Positions 30,132 to 43,003 of a stretch of DNA of 64,000 bases are shown here, one piece after another (position 1 is the stretch's first letter; every line of letters starts with the position of its first letter). Origin of the DNA: Lactarius indigo. Taxonomy: Eukaryota > Basidiomycota > Agaricomycetes > Russulales > Russulaceae. Under the pieces are notes generated by a model. That model did no database searches. It was not told the DNA's origin and saw only the letters and a list, made by a program, of their open reading frames with translations. Location: the NCBI GenBank assembly GCA_025766275.1, contig JAFKAC010000130.1, positions 1 through 64,000 of the forward strand, read 5' to 3'. The translations under genes and the position numbers were made by a program.

Positions 30132-32137
30132 GTGGCAACTGTCAACACCCATGACCAGTGGACGAGTTTCCGTCCATACCATCTAGAACGTAGAGGAGAT
30201 CGCAATGTACCAACCCGATTCCTAGGCACAGCTCAGTGGAGAGACAGAGGAGACGAAACCGGATATTTTGTGGAGTTCAACAGACCCACAAGATTTAGAC
30301 CCATTGAGTTCAATTTCGACCATTTGTGTTGGGTGGAAGTTACGTGGAACCCCATAGACCATCGCTGGGATGCTGTTAGGCCAGCAGGGAGGCAATATCA
30401 GTGTGATATCAATGCGCGCAAATTCAACTCGCGAGCTGATTGGGGACCAATCGACAGCCAAATATGAGAACACTCTACTGGAGAAGCAGTGAGTGAAGAA
30501 ACCAAGGAAGAAGAACAAAGTGAAGAAAATTGACCAGCAAGTGTAGGACCAATTGAACAATATACTATCCAACAAGCTGAGTTCCTGCATATCACCGAAC
30601 AACCAGAAGTGATCCACGTATGCTCCCCCGCAGCAGAAATGGTGACAACAACAATGACGGCGGAAGAAATCATGAGTGTAAGGGAACAGGCTGCACGAGA
30701 AGCGGCCGAAGCCATCAGGCAGGAGTCCCAATGACATCTAATGCCCATCAATCCTGAGACGGGACATCATATGACTGCAGACAATGCAGCAATCTTTTGA
30801 GCCATTGGACCAGACCAAGGAGATCCTCCGTCAGGCGAAGGACGAAGGCAAGGACTAACGCTCGATCCTCCACCAGGATGGGGAGATCCCCCCAGAGGAG
30901 ACTTTCCTCGATGACTGGGAGGAGGAGGAAACCCACCGGACCTTCCAAGGGGCCCGCCAGAAGGAGGCCACCCCAGGGGCGGTGGAGGAGGAGGACCACC
31001 AGGTGGAGGTGGAGGGCCACTAGGTGGAGGAGGAGGTGGATCACATGAAAAACTAACAGGTGAACCCCCCACCATTTTGATGAAGACCGCACTAAAGTGG
31101 ACTCGTTCCTCATGCAATGGCACATGTACTGGGGGATGAACCTCGATACCCCCGTCATGTGTAATGATTACCGACGCTGCCTCTTGTTTCTCTCTTACAT
31201 CAAGGGGGTATCGGTCAGCGAATGGGTGCTCTCGTACCTCAAGTGGCTTAATCGGCAGATACAACGAGGAATAGATCAAACTATGCGGGATCTATGGAAC
31301 ACAGTAGCAGAGGGTTTTAACCAAAGGTTCGTCAACACCCTCGAGCGAGAACAGGCTCAAGCCCTCCTAAGGAAAGGGCTCAAAATGGTCGACAGAGACA
31401 TCGACAGATATGTCAACGAATTCGAAGAAGCTGCCAGGAAGGCAGGCTACCGCCTCAATGATCCCCAGACCATCGACTTGTTCACCAAGGGGCTCCCCAA
31501 GAAACTATATGAGAAGACGTACGACCTCGATGAACCAGAAACGTTTGACGAGTGGAAGTGAGCAACGCTTTGTCGACAATGCAATTACATCCACATCCGA
31601 GCAAGGGTGGACAAGTACAAAGACAACAAGCCAAAGAAGACGGGCAACGCTGGGTGGACCATCCCTCAAAACCTTGCAAACCTGTGGGCGATGGACACCT
31701 CTGCCGACTGAACCAGGGCAAGGTTGGCGGGGTTAGAAGAAATTGATTACAGCAAACCACCATATATGAATCTACCTCCCTTCCCGCCAAGAGGAGGGCC
31801 AGGAGCAAGGGGGAGGGGAAGAGGGGGGTTGCGACAAGACTTAAGGATGGTGCTATGCTATAACTGTAATGCGCCAGGCCATCTCTCACGAAACTGCCCC
31901 CATCCCAGACAGCTGCGGCAGTGGCAGCCACAGAATTCCGGACCTTTGAACATCTGGATGGCGGAGACGGACTACTACATGCAAGAACCACCGGCTCAAA
32001 TACAGGCCGCATCCACCAGCAAAACCGCAGAAGAATGTGCCAAAGAGTGGCTTATGGGAGTCGCTAATGCCCCAGACGAAGTGAAGGACCTGATATTACA
32101 GGACTTGTGGGGGAAAGAGGGTTTTCGGAGCACCTGA
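30132..32137 (+). pseudogene. gag: C2 gag, multiple stops
   Basis: Counterpart of C1 Gag, starting at the matching GTG (context ACCATCGTGGCA). The N-terminal domain is well kept (GYFVEFN, PIEFNFDHLCWVEVTW). Capsid spans about 31090-31560, and the knuckle CYNCNAPGHLSRNC is near 31855-31896. Stops include TGA at 30465, 30530, 30731, 30796 and 31559. At 30465 and elsewhere C1 still has CGA. Frame changes occur in the Gly-rich linker near 30900-31090. The slippery GGGTTTT and the gag TGA are conserved at the end (32119-32137). Confidence 0.88.
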
Positions 32138-35100
32138 ACCCATCGGCCTGGGTGAGGGCTTTAAATTGTAATTCTGTAATCATGATGTGCTTTCGTTCTC
32201 TTTGAATCCCAGTCTCAATTCGCACAAATTACCAAATGGCCAACATCAAAGCATTAGTGGACTCTGGAGCCACCAATAATTTCATACATCCGGATTTTGT
32301 CAAGAAAATGGGGATCAGAACCCAGCCGCTGACCCAACCGCGAAAAATTTGGAACATAGACAACATGGAAAACAAAGCTGGGTCTATCACTCATTTTACC
32401 GACCTAGACGTGTATGCCAAAGGATATCATAGGACTATGCGCTTCCTCGTCACAGACCTTGGAAATGAAGAAATCGTCTTGGGATATCCCTGGCTAGCAA
32501 CTTATGAGCCAACCATCAATTGGCAGGATGCGGTTATACACGAAGAAATCATGCCGGTCGTGATCAGTACACAGGACAGTACAAACCGTCATACCGTTAT
32601 CGCAGCCGCACTCACTGATGACCAAGAGGAGGCAATAGTCCTTGAGATGGACGAAGAAGATACATACTTGTGGGCAACTACATCTACCGAATTGGCCATC
32701 CAGGCAAGAACAGAAGAAAAACCAACAGAACTGCCGGTGGTATGTAGCAGTATGACTTATCGCGTACAACTAGACCAAGGTGAAGGTTAGTGAACTGAAC
32801 TGGTATACACCCAAGCCTAGCATGGAGACAAGTCACGTGCCGAACGTACAGTCACTGCGGAGGGTATGCACACGTGAGACCTTTATGCAAGGTCAAAGGC
32901 AAGGTGATCACACAGTGGCACGCTGAGTGGAGAACCAAGAGGACAAGTTAACATTGGTGAAGTAAGGGAAGTACAAGAGATGATATGCACCTGAGTGGAG
33001 AACCAAGAGGACAAGTTGGTTCCACTCAGGACACTACATGAGGGTTTATATACATTGCTGTGGCTGAGATCGAATTACTATAGAACCTTATTACTAAAGG
33101 TAGGTGTAATAGTAATGAGTCAGACGCTGACGTGTCGTGTCTAATAACAGCATTATCTATTGTGCTGACTGATGCACAGTCATTAACGCTGACAGAACAA
33201 TGACATGTCCTTATCTATGAGTCACAACCCTATGACAATGTAGTCTAGAACTATCTAGAATGTTCCCTGCTTATCGTCCAATGAGAAACTACTGTACTAA
33301 TGAGGAAAGTGTCCCCAAAGAGGTAACATCCAATAAGGAAGTCACTATCCCAGGGTCACGTGCTTATGGGTACACATGTTGGCATCATGTGACTGACCAT
33401 CTTATCATATCTAATGATAAGGACTTTGGATGTTTGACGCAACATTAGAGACTCATATCTCTACCAAATAAATCCATAAAAATACGGAAAAATAAGGTGA
33501 AAATAGAGTGTCTGTGACATGGTATATCAAGCTTACAAAAAACTCTTCAGTGAAGAAGTGTCACAACAATTTCCCCCTGCTAGACCTTGGGATCACGCCA
33601 TCAACTTTAAACCCAACACTCCTTCTGCAATAGACTGTAAAATATACCCGCTGATGCAAGAAGAAGAAGGGAAACTCAAGGAATTCCTTGATGAGAAACT
33701 GCAACAGGGATATCTAAGACCCTCCATCTCCCTGTATGCATCGTCATTCTTTGTTAAAAAGAAGGACGGAAAACTACACCCCGTGCAGGACTACCACATT
33801 ATCAATTTCCATACCATACGCAACCAGTACCCACTTCCTCTTATTCAGGATCTCATCTATGACCTCAGCAATGCTCACATCTACACTAAACTCAACATTC
33901 GCTGGGGATACAATAATATTCGCATACGCGAGGGCGACCAAGAAAAGGTGGCCTTCAAAACCAAATTCAGCCTTTTTGAGCCAACGGTTATGTTCTTTGG
34001 CCTCACTAACTCGCCGGCGACTTTCCAGACCATGATGAATCATATCTACCGAGATACAATTGCCAAACACGAACTTCGCAGCACCGTTATCTGAGTTTAT
34101 ATGGACGACATCGCCATCGCCATGCGTGAAGGTTCCACAAGTGCTGACCACGTCGCCGCAGTAACTGATGTCCTTCGTGTCGCCCAAGAACATGACCTCT
34201 ATTTCAAGCTCGAAAAATGCCTTTTCCACCAACCTTGGATGGATTACCTGGGGGTAATCCTTGAAAAGGGGGTAACACGTATGGATCCGGTAAAAGTTCG
34301 TGGCATCAAGGACTGGCCAATGCCAACCAAAGTCAGGGACGTACGCTCCTTTTTGGGCTTCTGTAACTTTTACCGCCTATTCATCCGAGGTTTCGCCACA
34401 CACGCACGACCACTAAACCGACTAACGAGAAAGGATGCCAAATGGAAATGGACAGAGGACAAAGATCATGCATTCAAGACACTTAAACATCTCGTCACGG
34501 AAGAACCGGTGCTGGCACACCCTAACTTGCAAGACCAGTTTGAACTAGAGGTCGACACCTCTGGATTCACGGTGGGTGCCATACTCCTACAAAAGAAAAA
34601 TGACGGGCGCAAGCATCCCATAGGCTATTACTCAGCAACACTGAGCGAAGCAGAGCGCAACTATGACATCTACGACCTAGAACTCCTTGCGATCGTCAAG
34701 GCTCTTTGACACTGGAGGCCCCTACTTGCCGGCTCTCCACACAAGATCAAAATCTTCTCGGATCACATGAACCTACAATATTGGAAGACACCACAAAAGA
34801 TCAGTCGAAGAGTCGCCAGGGAAGTACTGGAATTGATGGAATATGATTTTGAGATCCATCACATCAAGGGAAAGAATAACAGCAGAGCGGACGCCCTATC
34901 CAGATGACCAGACTATGATCAAGGGGAAGAGGACAACCAAGGTGTGATCGTCCTACCTCCTGAGGTGTTCATACAAGCCACTAATGCTGCATGTGCCCTG
35001 GAAATACACCCAATGCTACAACAACCGAGACGGATACAAGACCAAACTATCATCAAAGCGTGGGTTGATGCCCACCAGCTAAAGAAGATCAATGGAGAAT

Positions 35101-37634
35101 GGTACAAGGATGGACAATTGGTAGTCACCGGACCCATGTCCGCATATCAAGCAATACTGCACAACCATCACGACCTCCCAGTTCATGGACATCCAGGCAT
35201 TAGTAGGACCCAACGAATTGTAGAACGACACTACTGGTGGCCACACCTCTATCGAGACACGTATGAGTACGTCACAGGATGTGCTGACTGCCAGCGGAAC
35301 AAGGTTAATACAAGACCTACTTGCGCACCATTGCATCCTATCACAGCGGTAATGGACGCCCCACCCTTTCATACCATCGCATTGGATTTCATTACCAAAC
35401 TACCAATGTCCCAATCGTATGACAGTATCCTCACCATCACAGACCATGACTGCAGCAAGGCATCCATATTCATCCCATATAGGGAAGAGATCACAGCAGA
35501 AGAGACCGCTATCCTGTATGTCAATCACGTGTTTAAACGGTTTGGACTACCACATAAAATCATTAGCGACCACGACCCCCAGTTCACATCCAAATTCACC
35601 AAGGAAATATGCCGGGTCCTGGGCATTACCCAGAACATTTCTACAGTGTATCACCCGCGCACTGATGGACAGTCAGAGCGAACCAATCAGTGGCTGGAAC
35701 AATATCTGCAGTTCTGGGCCAATGAGCGTCAAGATAACTGGGTGGCATATCTCCCCATAGCAGAATTCGCTCATAACAATTGGCCCCATGAGCATACGAA
35801 GCAATCGCCATTCATGCTACTGATGGGCTATGATCCGACCACGGATTGGACAGATAAGCCATCCCCTATCCCAAATGTAATCACCAGGCTGACACAGCTG
35901 AAAGAAGCACGACAACTGGCCCAAAGCCTTATCAAAAAGGCACAAGAAGGCTGGGTGAAACATCGAAGCACCCCATGTTATCAAGTAGGCGATCAAGTTT
36001 GGTTAGAAGGGAAACACCTTCGAACCAATCAACCTACGGCAAAACTTGCAGCGCGACGCCACGGACCATTCAGGGTGATCCAGGTGATGTCCCCCTATAA
36101 CTATCGCCTCGAACTTCCCATGCAGTGGAGCATCCACCCGGTGTTCCATATAGATCTTCTCACACCCTACAAAAACACGACCATGCACAGCGAAAACTTC
36201 CCATGACCACCACCGGATCTTGTGGAAGGAGAGGAGGAATATGAAGTCGAGGCCATTCTAGATTCGGGGCATTTCGGCCATTGTAGGAAGCTTCAATATC
36301 TCATCAAATGGAAGGGGTATCCAGACTCGGAGAATCAGTGGGTCGATAAGGATGATGTATTTGCACCTGAGGCAATAGATGCGTATCAAGCAGGCCGCAC
36401 TGCCGTACGACACCTTAAAAGCCAAACCTCAAGTGACCATGGAGAGTATCACTCCTACCTCCGCTCCACTCACACTTCCATGCCCACTTCTCCCCTCAGA
36501 CATGTCACCACAGTGATCCTCCTCGACCAAGTCGCACAAGACGCCGCCAACCTCATCGAAGATGACAAAGAAACCATGGTACAACAGGTCCAGCTCACTC
36601 CGTACACACCTGCAAACATGCGAGCGGGGCATATCACTGCTCAAGAGTGGGCTAATGTCCTACAGAGGTTCCCTGACCCGACTCATCAGCCTGACAACGA
36701 GCAACATGCCATCGCTCACATCTTCTGAGACGACAATGGCAATCGCGAGCCCATTGCGGTCATCCCCCCAGGTGACGACCTCATTGGCACAAGGGGAATT
36801 CTCCCTGCCGAGCGCCCCCTCAAAGATCCAACAGGAGTTAGAAGCAGCGGAGGATTGGTGGAGGTTAGCGAAGGACTGGGCGGACGAACAGTTGCGCTTA
36901 GCACAGAGGAGATTGAGTGAGCTGCGGTGGCGCAGGCAGCACTCCCTGATGACAAAACTTACCATGAGGATGGAGATTACTACCTGGTCAGACACCCCCT
37001 CCTTCGAACGCACAGCCACCCTACTGATCCCCGAATCACCCCGTGGCTTGTCCACACTGATGGAACCCCCATGTCTCAAGGACATGTGCGACTGCCTGGC
37101 GTTGCACTTCACACCCCCATCACGCATGATGACGACCCTGCACAGGTCCTTGCGCCTGAAGGGTTCAGGGCGAATTGACAGCCCCATTACATTCACTTCC
37201 CCATCACCGGACCTGATGGCATAGAGAGGAATGCCAGTCATATTCAAATAGTTGGAGGTGCAAATCCATTTGTCCTGGGACTTATCCCAGGATCCCCTCA
37301 CCTGTACAGCAAACCCCTCTATGCCCATCCGATGCTGTCGGCTGCAGGACGCGCCCACGTCGCCCACGAGGACCTTGTCATCCTTGCATCCGACAAGGTC
37401 ATGGACCATGCGCTGCACCGCATTGGGGATGAGTCCCTAACTGCAGAGGTAACACGCTATCGGGCAGCCGCATATGAAGAGGAGCAACTTGCCACCCACA
37501 TCCGTCAACTCCAGATGATGCGGCTGATGGCGAAGGACGACAAGATGGACTGCATTTATCGGCTGGAGTGGGAAAACGTATTCGAGAGGCTAGGTGACGA
37601 ACAATCCACGTGGACGGCACGAGACTTTCGGTGA
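32119..37634 (+). pseudogene. pol: C2 pol with extension, multiple stops
   Basis: Counterpart of C1 Pol. Protease DSGATNNF is at about 32262. LTR-G interrupts just before RT. RT follows with KKKDGKLHP near 33755 and YMDD near 34098; RNase H lies near 34540-34890 and integrase at 34944-36206 (SDHDPQF replaces SDRDPRF). The chromodomain (YEVEAILDS to LIKWKGYPDSENQW) is near 36240-36345. The extension shows DWANVLQRFPDP-like and ITGPDGIER motifs, and LTAEVTRYR near 37440, ending TARDFR at 37631. TGA stops include those at 34092, 34707, 34903, 36204 and 36726. At 34903 and 36726 C1 has CGA. A frameshift lies in the extension near 36740-37200. Confidence 0.9.
32743..33519. repeat. Solo LTR, family LTR-G
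   Basis: A 777-bp insertion, TGTAGCAG to CTGTGACA, with perfect target duplications TGGTA (32738-32742 and 33520-33524), between C2 protease and RT. It contains a repeated block, GAGTGGAGAACCAAGAGGAC, near 32928 and 32995. A TATA-like stretch occurs near 33047. No relative is present in the window and no gene is seen in it. Confidence 0.88.
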
Positions 37635-37664
37635 GTCTGGAGTCTCATGCTGAAAAGGGGGTGA

Positions 37665-38138
37665 TGTTACGGTTGTGCGCATTGGACCCTTACTGTACCG
37701 GTTGTGGCTATGGTGGTAAGGTAAATTAGTCATGGACTTAGGGGATTATGATGTGGTATGATAGGAGATTCGCACGTGATTGCTGACTGGACTATGACTC
37801 GACCCTAATACTAGTAGTAGTAGTAGTATTAGGATTGAGTTACTTACGCGATACATTGGACACTACGATACTATGACTCATAGCAGCACTTGAAAGCCTG
37901 CTCAAACTGTATTTAAGGTAGCTGCGGAAGACCAAGATACGCCATCTTGGTCTTCTTCAATTGTCACTTTCTGAACTTGCCTTCTGTCTGTTTACCTCCT
38001 TTGTGAGAGTCCTGTTGTAACGCTAGTGTCTTCAAACCTCTAGCAGCTGCCTTCGTGCCATACGCCTCTGGCATGATTAGCTAAGTCCAAGTTGCCGATT
38101 CTGAGCTCAAGTCAAGCTGACATCATGATGGTGTTACA
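37665..38138 (+). repeat. C2 3' LTR
   Basis: 474 bp, preceded by the polypurine tract AAAAGGGGGTGA and followed by target duplication AGTCA. Confidence 0.94.
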
Positions 38139-38143
38139 AGTCA

Positions 38144-38346
38144 TGTGAACATGTACTGCGCATGGCTCACAGTGTTGGGACGAGCTGTCAACCACAAACA
38201 AGCCAGTCAGGCAACCACATGCCTTTGTGCACAATGACGCGGTGAACCATACCAGTGACCTAATCACTACTTTTCAGACACGACTATGATTTTACACAAG
38301 CCACCGGAAGTGCGAGTCAAGATGACTCCACCTAGTGGGGGGGCTA
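38144..38346 (+). pseudogene. A1 extension, last part
   Basis: This resumes A1 after C2. It encodes YCAWLTVLG, matching A2 at about 62208-62235. It then diverges to the polypurine tract AGTGGGGGGGCTA directly before the LTR. Stops and frame changes are present. Confidence 0.8.
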
Positions 38347-38750
38347 TGTCACAGTCACATGACATCGTCATGTCACATCATGGAATGCGCATTGAAGTAT
38401 TGACCCTCGAAGTTTTGCAGAAGTATTGGTCTTGTCAAAGTACACCTTATGGTGCTTGTATCACGAATTAGCCACATAGTAGTAGTAGTGACGTGGCCTG
38501 TAGAAAACGGCCCCCGAAAACCCCAGTTTGTACGAGTATAAGTAGTAGTCATTCGAGTAGTACAGACTCTTTGTCTACTCTTAGTTCCCGAATACCAAGT
38601 CATTGCATTGTTTCCCCTCTCCCTTGCGATCTCTCTGAGTGAGCCAAGGAAACCCCAATTTGACTTGTTCAGAGTAACAAGTCTTGACTTCTACCTTAGC
38701 GTCAAGCTTGGCTCCGCAGAAACACTGTACAGTCCCTCAGAACCATAACA
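38347..38750 (+). repeat. A1 3' LTR
   Basis: 404 bp, TGTCACAGTCAC to CATAACA. It is recognisably the A2 LTR (shared AAACGGCCCCC, TTGTCTACTCTTAG and CCTTATGGTGCT) but diverged and CpG-poor. The GTCTACTCTTA self-primer motif is retained near 38573. Confidence 0.9.
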
Positions 38751-39636
38751 GAAAATGAACTTATCAAAGAACCTTATGCACAAGTACTATTTGCCCTTAC
38801 AATGTTCAAAGGACCTGGAGTACAACTATGGGTCAACCAAACTGAAGATGACATGGAAGCAGCACTAGTAGACCCCACAAAAGCCCTCACCAAAAACAGC
38901 AAAGACCTTTGGGATGGTTTTCTTGACACCTTCAACAGAGACTGGACTGACACCCTAAACAAAGAAAGAGCCTATCAGAAGCTCATCAGTCTGACAATGC
39001 AGGGTGGAGCGTTGGACAGCTACATCCTCAACTTTGAACACCTTGCAGGAATAGCAGGATGGGCAAGAGATGCCCCTGGAATGGTGGAATTCTTTAAAAG
39101 AGGACTACCCACAGGACTGTATTGTGCTTGCCTCATGCAAACCACTATTCCAAACACCATGGACGAGTGGCAAACCGCTGCCAGAGCATAACACCAACGC
39201 TGGAAGCTGCTAAAAGCCAGACCAGGGAATAGAAACCCAGGACCAACCCAGAACGTCCACCAAGGACAACCAAAGCCAGACCCAAATGCGATGGATGTAG
39301 ATGCCACTACCTCCACCCCCTTTAAGAAGCTTACCAAAGAAGAAAAGAAAGCCCTCATGAGAGAAGGATGCTGCTTCAAGTGCAGACAACAAGGACACAT
39401 GGCTAGGAACTGTCAATGACAAAACACCACCAACCAAACCAAAGCCAGAGCCACAGACACCCAAGAAGCAGACACTGCACCCCCATACACCCCAGAAGCA
39501 AGCACCTCATCGGTGGCTGCTACCACAACCAAAGACAAAGTCTGACAAGCCCATGCACTTGTCCAAGGCATGACTGAGGATGAAAAGAGATGCTACTATG
39601 CCCTAGACCAGGATTTTTGTGATGCCAACCTGTGAG
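38751..39636 (+). pseudogene. gag: B gag remnant
   Basis: Gag capsid and knuckle, truncated at the N terminus at the A1 junction. The reading frame is open from 38751. Capsid includes LWVNQTEDDME, DLWDGFLDTFNRDWTDTL and DAPGMVEFFKRGLPTGL. The knuckle is CFKCRQQGHMARNC at about 39374-39415. TAA at 39189 and TGA at about 39417 and 39543 interrupt it. The short alpha-helical tail ends near 39633 before the protease region. Confidence 0.87.
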
Positions 39637-40902
39637 AGCTGACAGGGAGGCCAATTCAATGTACAGTGTTCACAATAGTGCTATGACAATCAGAGTCCTC
39701 GTTTGCCTTTACTACAAAGAAGCTTGCATAAATGTGCTGCTAGACAGTGGTGCAACAGACAACCTGATTGACCGAAATCTAATCCAAAAACTTGGGTTAG
39801 GAACCACCCCTTTAAACCCACCCAGATTGGTCCGAAATGTAGATGGATCATTGAACAAAGATGGCACCATGATGAAACATGCCAGTTATGGATAAAAAGA
39901 GGAGAAGAGGAAACTCCTTTCCAATTCTTTGTAACCAGTCTAAAAGAAGACAGAACGATCTTCACATACCCCTGGTTTGAACACGAAAACCCAGACATAG
40001 ACTGGAAGAAACAAGAGCTGAAAGGAGAGGCGGTCACCATTCTGACAGGAGGGTACCGCTTCTGAAGAAAGTGACACCAAGAAGCAAAAGCAGCAGTGAC
40101 CAAAACAACCTTTGACCCAGTAAAAGAAACCACAATCCCAGAAGAATACCAGTGCCACAACAAAGTATTCTCAGATGAAGAAGCACAGCGCTTTCCCCCA
40201 GAAAGAGAAGAAGACCATCCCATCACACTGCACCCAGATGCACCTAACAAGATCAATTGCAAAATCTACCCCTTGACTCCAGAAGAAGACAAAGAGTTAA
40301 AGGCATATCTTGACGAAAACATAGCAAAAGGGTACATCTATGAAGGAAGCTCACCCTATGCTTCCTCCTTCTTCTTTAGAAAGAAAACAGATGGAGCATT
40401 GCGTCCCATCCTCAACTACAGACCCCTAAACACTTGGACAATAAAAGATACTTACCCACTACCTCTCATTTCCAACATCTTGACCAACTTGAATGGGAAA
40501 ACACTGTTCTCAAAATTCGACATCAGATGGGGGTACCATAACATTTGCATAAAAGAAGAAGACCAGTGGAAGGCAGCCTTCAAAACACCAAGGGGACTGT
40601 TCATTCCTCAAGTAATGACCTTCAGCCTCACAAATGCGCCAGCCACCTTTGCAAGAACCATGAGCAGAATACTCCGACCACTCATGGACAAATACCCCAG
40701 AGAACTATTTGTGTACATGGATGATGTCTTGATAGACACAGAAGAAGACACAGAGCGCCACAGACAAATTGTACACAAGTTCTTGGAAGTCTGCAAAAAA
40801 GAGTCTTACTTTCTCAAAGCATTGAAATGTGTGTTCGAACAAAGAAAGATCCACTACCTAGGCATTGTCATTGACAGGTCTCAGATCAAAATCAACCCAA
40901 AG
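39637..40902 (+). pseudogene. pol: B protease and RT remnant
   Basis: Protease LLDSGATDNLID lies near 39740. Stops follow at about 39893 and two in 40064-40075. RT runs from about 40130, with KKTDGALRPILNYRPL near 40383, KFDIRWGYHN near 40513 and intact YMDDVLIDT at about 40714. It ends in IKINPK at the C3 insertion and resumes at 49977 with KVEGLKDWPRN, proving the two halves are one gene. Confidence 0.9.
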
Positions 40903-41379
40903 TGTAACACCATCATGATGTTAGCTCGACTTGAGCTGCAAATGAGGGGCAACTTGACTTAGCTAAGCATGTCGGGGACGTATGGCACAAAGGCAATTCT
41001 AGATGCTTGCAAGCACTAGACAGATACCACTCTCTTGTATAGAGGCAAAAGCGAAGAGACAAAGATGAGAGACAAGAAGTGACGATTGAAGAAGACCAAG
41101 ATGGCATGTCTTGGTCTTCATCTGCTATCTTAAATACATTTCTAGCAGGCTTTGAAGTGCTGCTATGAGTCACAGTAAAGTAGCATCCAACATATCGCAG
41201 AAACATTGCAAACCCTAGTACTACTAGTACCTGTACTAGGATTGAGTCATCCAACCATATCACCGACATCTCCTATCGCACTACTGATCGTAAAGGCCTA
41301 AGGCCATGAGTCTGTGACTAATCTACCTTACTGCTGTAGTCACAACCAGTATAGTAAGGGTCTGAGTCGAAACGTAACA
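40903..41379 (-). repeat. C3 3' LTR
   Basis: 477 bp, TGTAACACC to ACGTAACA, followed by the polypurine tract read as TCACCCCCTTTTT on the plus strand. Confidence 0.95.
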
Positions 41380-42180
41380 TCACCCCCTTTTTAGCTGTGA
41401 GACCCCAGACTCACTGGAAGTCTCAAGCCGGCCATGTGGACTGCTCCTCACTAATCCTCTAAAATACATTTGCCCTCTCCAACCAGTATATGCAGTCGAG
41501 TTTGTCGTCCTTCACTGCTAAGGCCATCGCCTTAAGCTGACGAATCCGCACCTGCAGCCACTCTTCTTCGTACATGGCGGCCTGATAACATGTCACCTCC
41601 GCAACCAGGGACTCATCCCCTATGCAGTTCAGTGTGCGGTCGGTGATCTTGTCTGATGCGAGGATAACTAGATCCTTGTGGGTGATGTGGGCACATCCTG
41701 CAGCCGACAGCATCAGGAAGGCATAGAGTGGTTTGCCATAGAGGTGGGGGGAGCCAGGGATGAGTCCTAGGACAAATGGATTCGCACCTCCAACTATCTG
41801 CATGTGACTGGCATTCCTCTCTATGCCGTCGGGTCCAGTGATGGGGAAATGAAGGTAATGGGGCTGTCTATTCGCCTGGAACCCTTCAGGTGCAAGGACC
41901 TGTGCAGGGTCGTCATCGTGCGTAATGGGGGTGTGAAGTGTGACACTGGGCAGTCGCACACGTCCTTAAGACATGGGGGTTCCGTCGGTATGGACAAGCC
42001 ATGGGGTGATTCAGGAATCAGTAGGGTGGCTGTGCGTTCGAAGGAGGGGGTGTCTGACCAGGTAGTAATCTCCATCCTCAATGTGAGCTTTGTCGTCAGG
42101 GAGTGTAGCCTGCGCTGCCGCAACTTGCTCAACCTCTTCTGCACTAAGTGCAACTGTTTGTCAGCCCAGTCCTTCACTAA

Positions 42181-43003
42181 TGTTACGCTTGTACGGGCGT
42201 AGTGTCCGACTTGGACGGTTCTGTGGGAACACAATGCCCCAAATTGTCAGCCAACTTACGGGGGAGGCAAATACAGCCAAGGCGTCCCCTAGTCAACAAA
42301 GGTACTAGCAGCCCTCTATCAGGTAGAGGTACTTGAGAGGCAGAGAATGGTAGATAAGGGAGGGAAAGGGGGAATGAGCAGACAGCCCAAGGGGAGGTGG
42401 CAGACAGCCAACCACAGCTCAAAAGATAGAGAGGAGAAGACGGCGACCAGCCGGTACAATTCCTGAAGATCTCAAGCTAGGGAACTGGGGATACAAGCTA
42501 CCCTACTTATACCCTAGCCATCATAAGGTTCGAACTCAGAAACCCTAATACAACGATCCTAGGGTGAGTAATCGTACAGTAAGAGTGTCATCAAGAATGT
42601 GTAATCATCAGTCAGCATACAGTCGGTCAACCAATCAGAATGGAGTATCAGTCATTCTTATCATAACAGTGTAATTGTCTATGAGTAATCTGCAGTCAGC
42701 ATCAGTCATCAGGTACCACACATCTGTCAGCCAGGCACAAGCTCATCTGGACTCTTCCAGTGCATTCTAGCCAGGTCACATGCCAGGGTCACATGACGGG
42801 CAACTTGGTATTGCTTCTATCCAGGTTGGTGGAACCTACAATTCTGTGCATCATCACAGAAGGTCCAGTGATATTGCAGACCAGGACACTTATCTCTTGG
42901 TTTATGGCTTATCTCAGCCTTTTCGTCTTTGTCTTCTTCTTCCTTATGTGATTGTGTCCTTCATATTGCCATTTGCCAAGGTTGTGAGGGTGAAACCGTA
43001 ACA
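42181..43003 (-). repeat. Solo LTR, family LTR-I
   Basis: An 823-bp insertion, TGTTACGCTTG to CCGTAACA, with target duplications ACTAA (42176-42180 and 43004-43008). Its first 40 bases resemble the H LTR (TGTTACGCT, GTCCGACTTGGAC), so it is a related but longer family. A minus-strand TATA box (GGGTATAAGTAGG near 42505) sets the orientation. No gene is seen. Confidence 0.88.

Larger units (their letters stand above)
29642..38138 (+). mobile_element. Ty3/gypsy chromovirus C2, decayed
   Basis: A full-length family C element with LTRs 29642-30112 (471 bp) and 37665-38138 (474 bp). Target duplications AGTCA are at 29637-29641 and 38139-38143. It lies in the A1 extension and is itself hit by solo LTR-G at 32743-33519. 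The LTRs differ at many sites, and nearly all involve CpG: often one copy has TG and the other CA where C1 has CG. They also differ by one TAG microsatellite unit near 29795/37820. Confidence 0.94.
8226..38750 (+). mobile_element. Ty3/gypsy chromovirus A1, decayed, in three pieces
   Basis: A1 belongs to the same family as A2 (55638-62832). Its segments are 8226-12388, 28131-29641 and 38144-38750. The first gap is element D1, with target duplication CACCG (12384-12388 and 28126-28130). The second gap is C2, with AGTCA (29637-29641 and 38139-38143). Joined, the pieces run gag, protease, RT, RNase H, integrase, chromodomain, 3' extension and a 404-bp 3' LTR. The 5' LTR and the start of gag are missing. 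A1 itself sits in family B gag, which resumes at 38751. Stops and frameshifts are frequent. Confidence 0.88.

Noticed and set aside
39940..40262. Long minus-strand ORFs over B and C elements
   Set aside because: They are antisense shadows of decayed pol, with no conserved motif and no counterpart in the intact copies.
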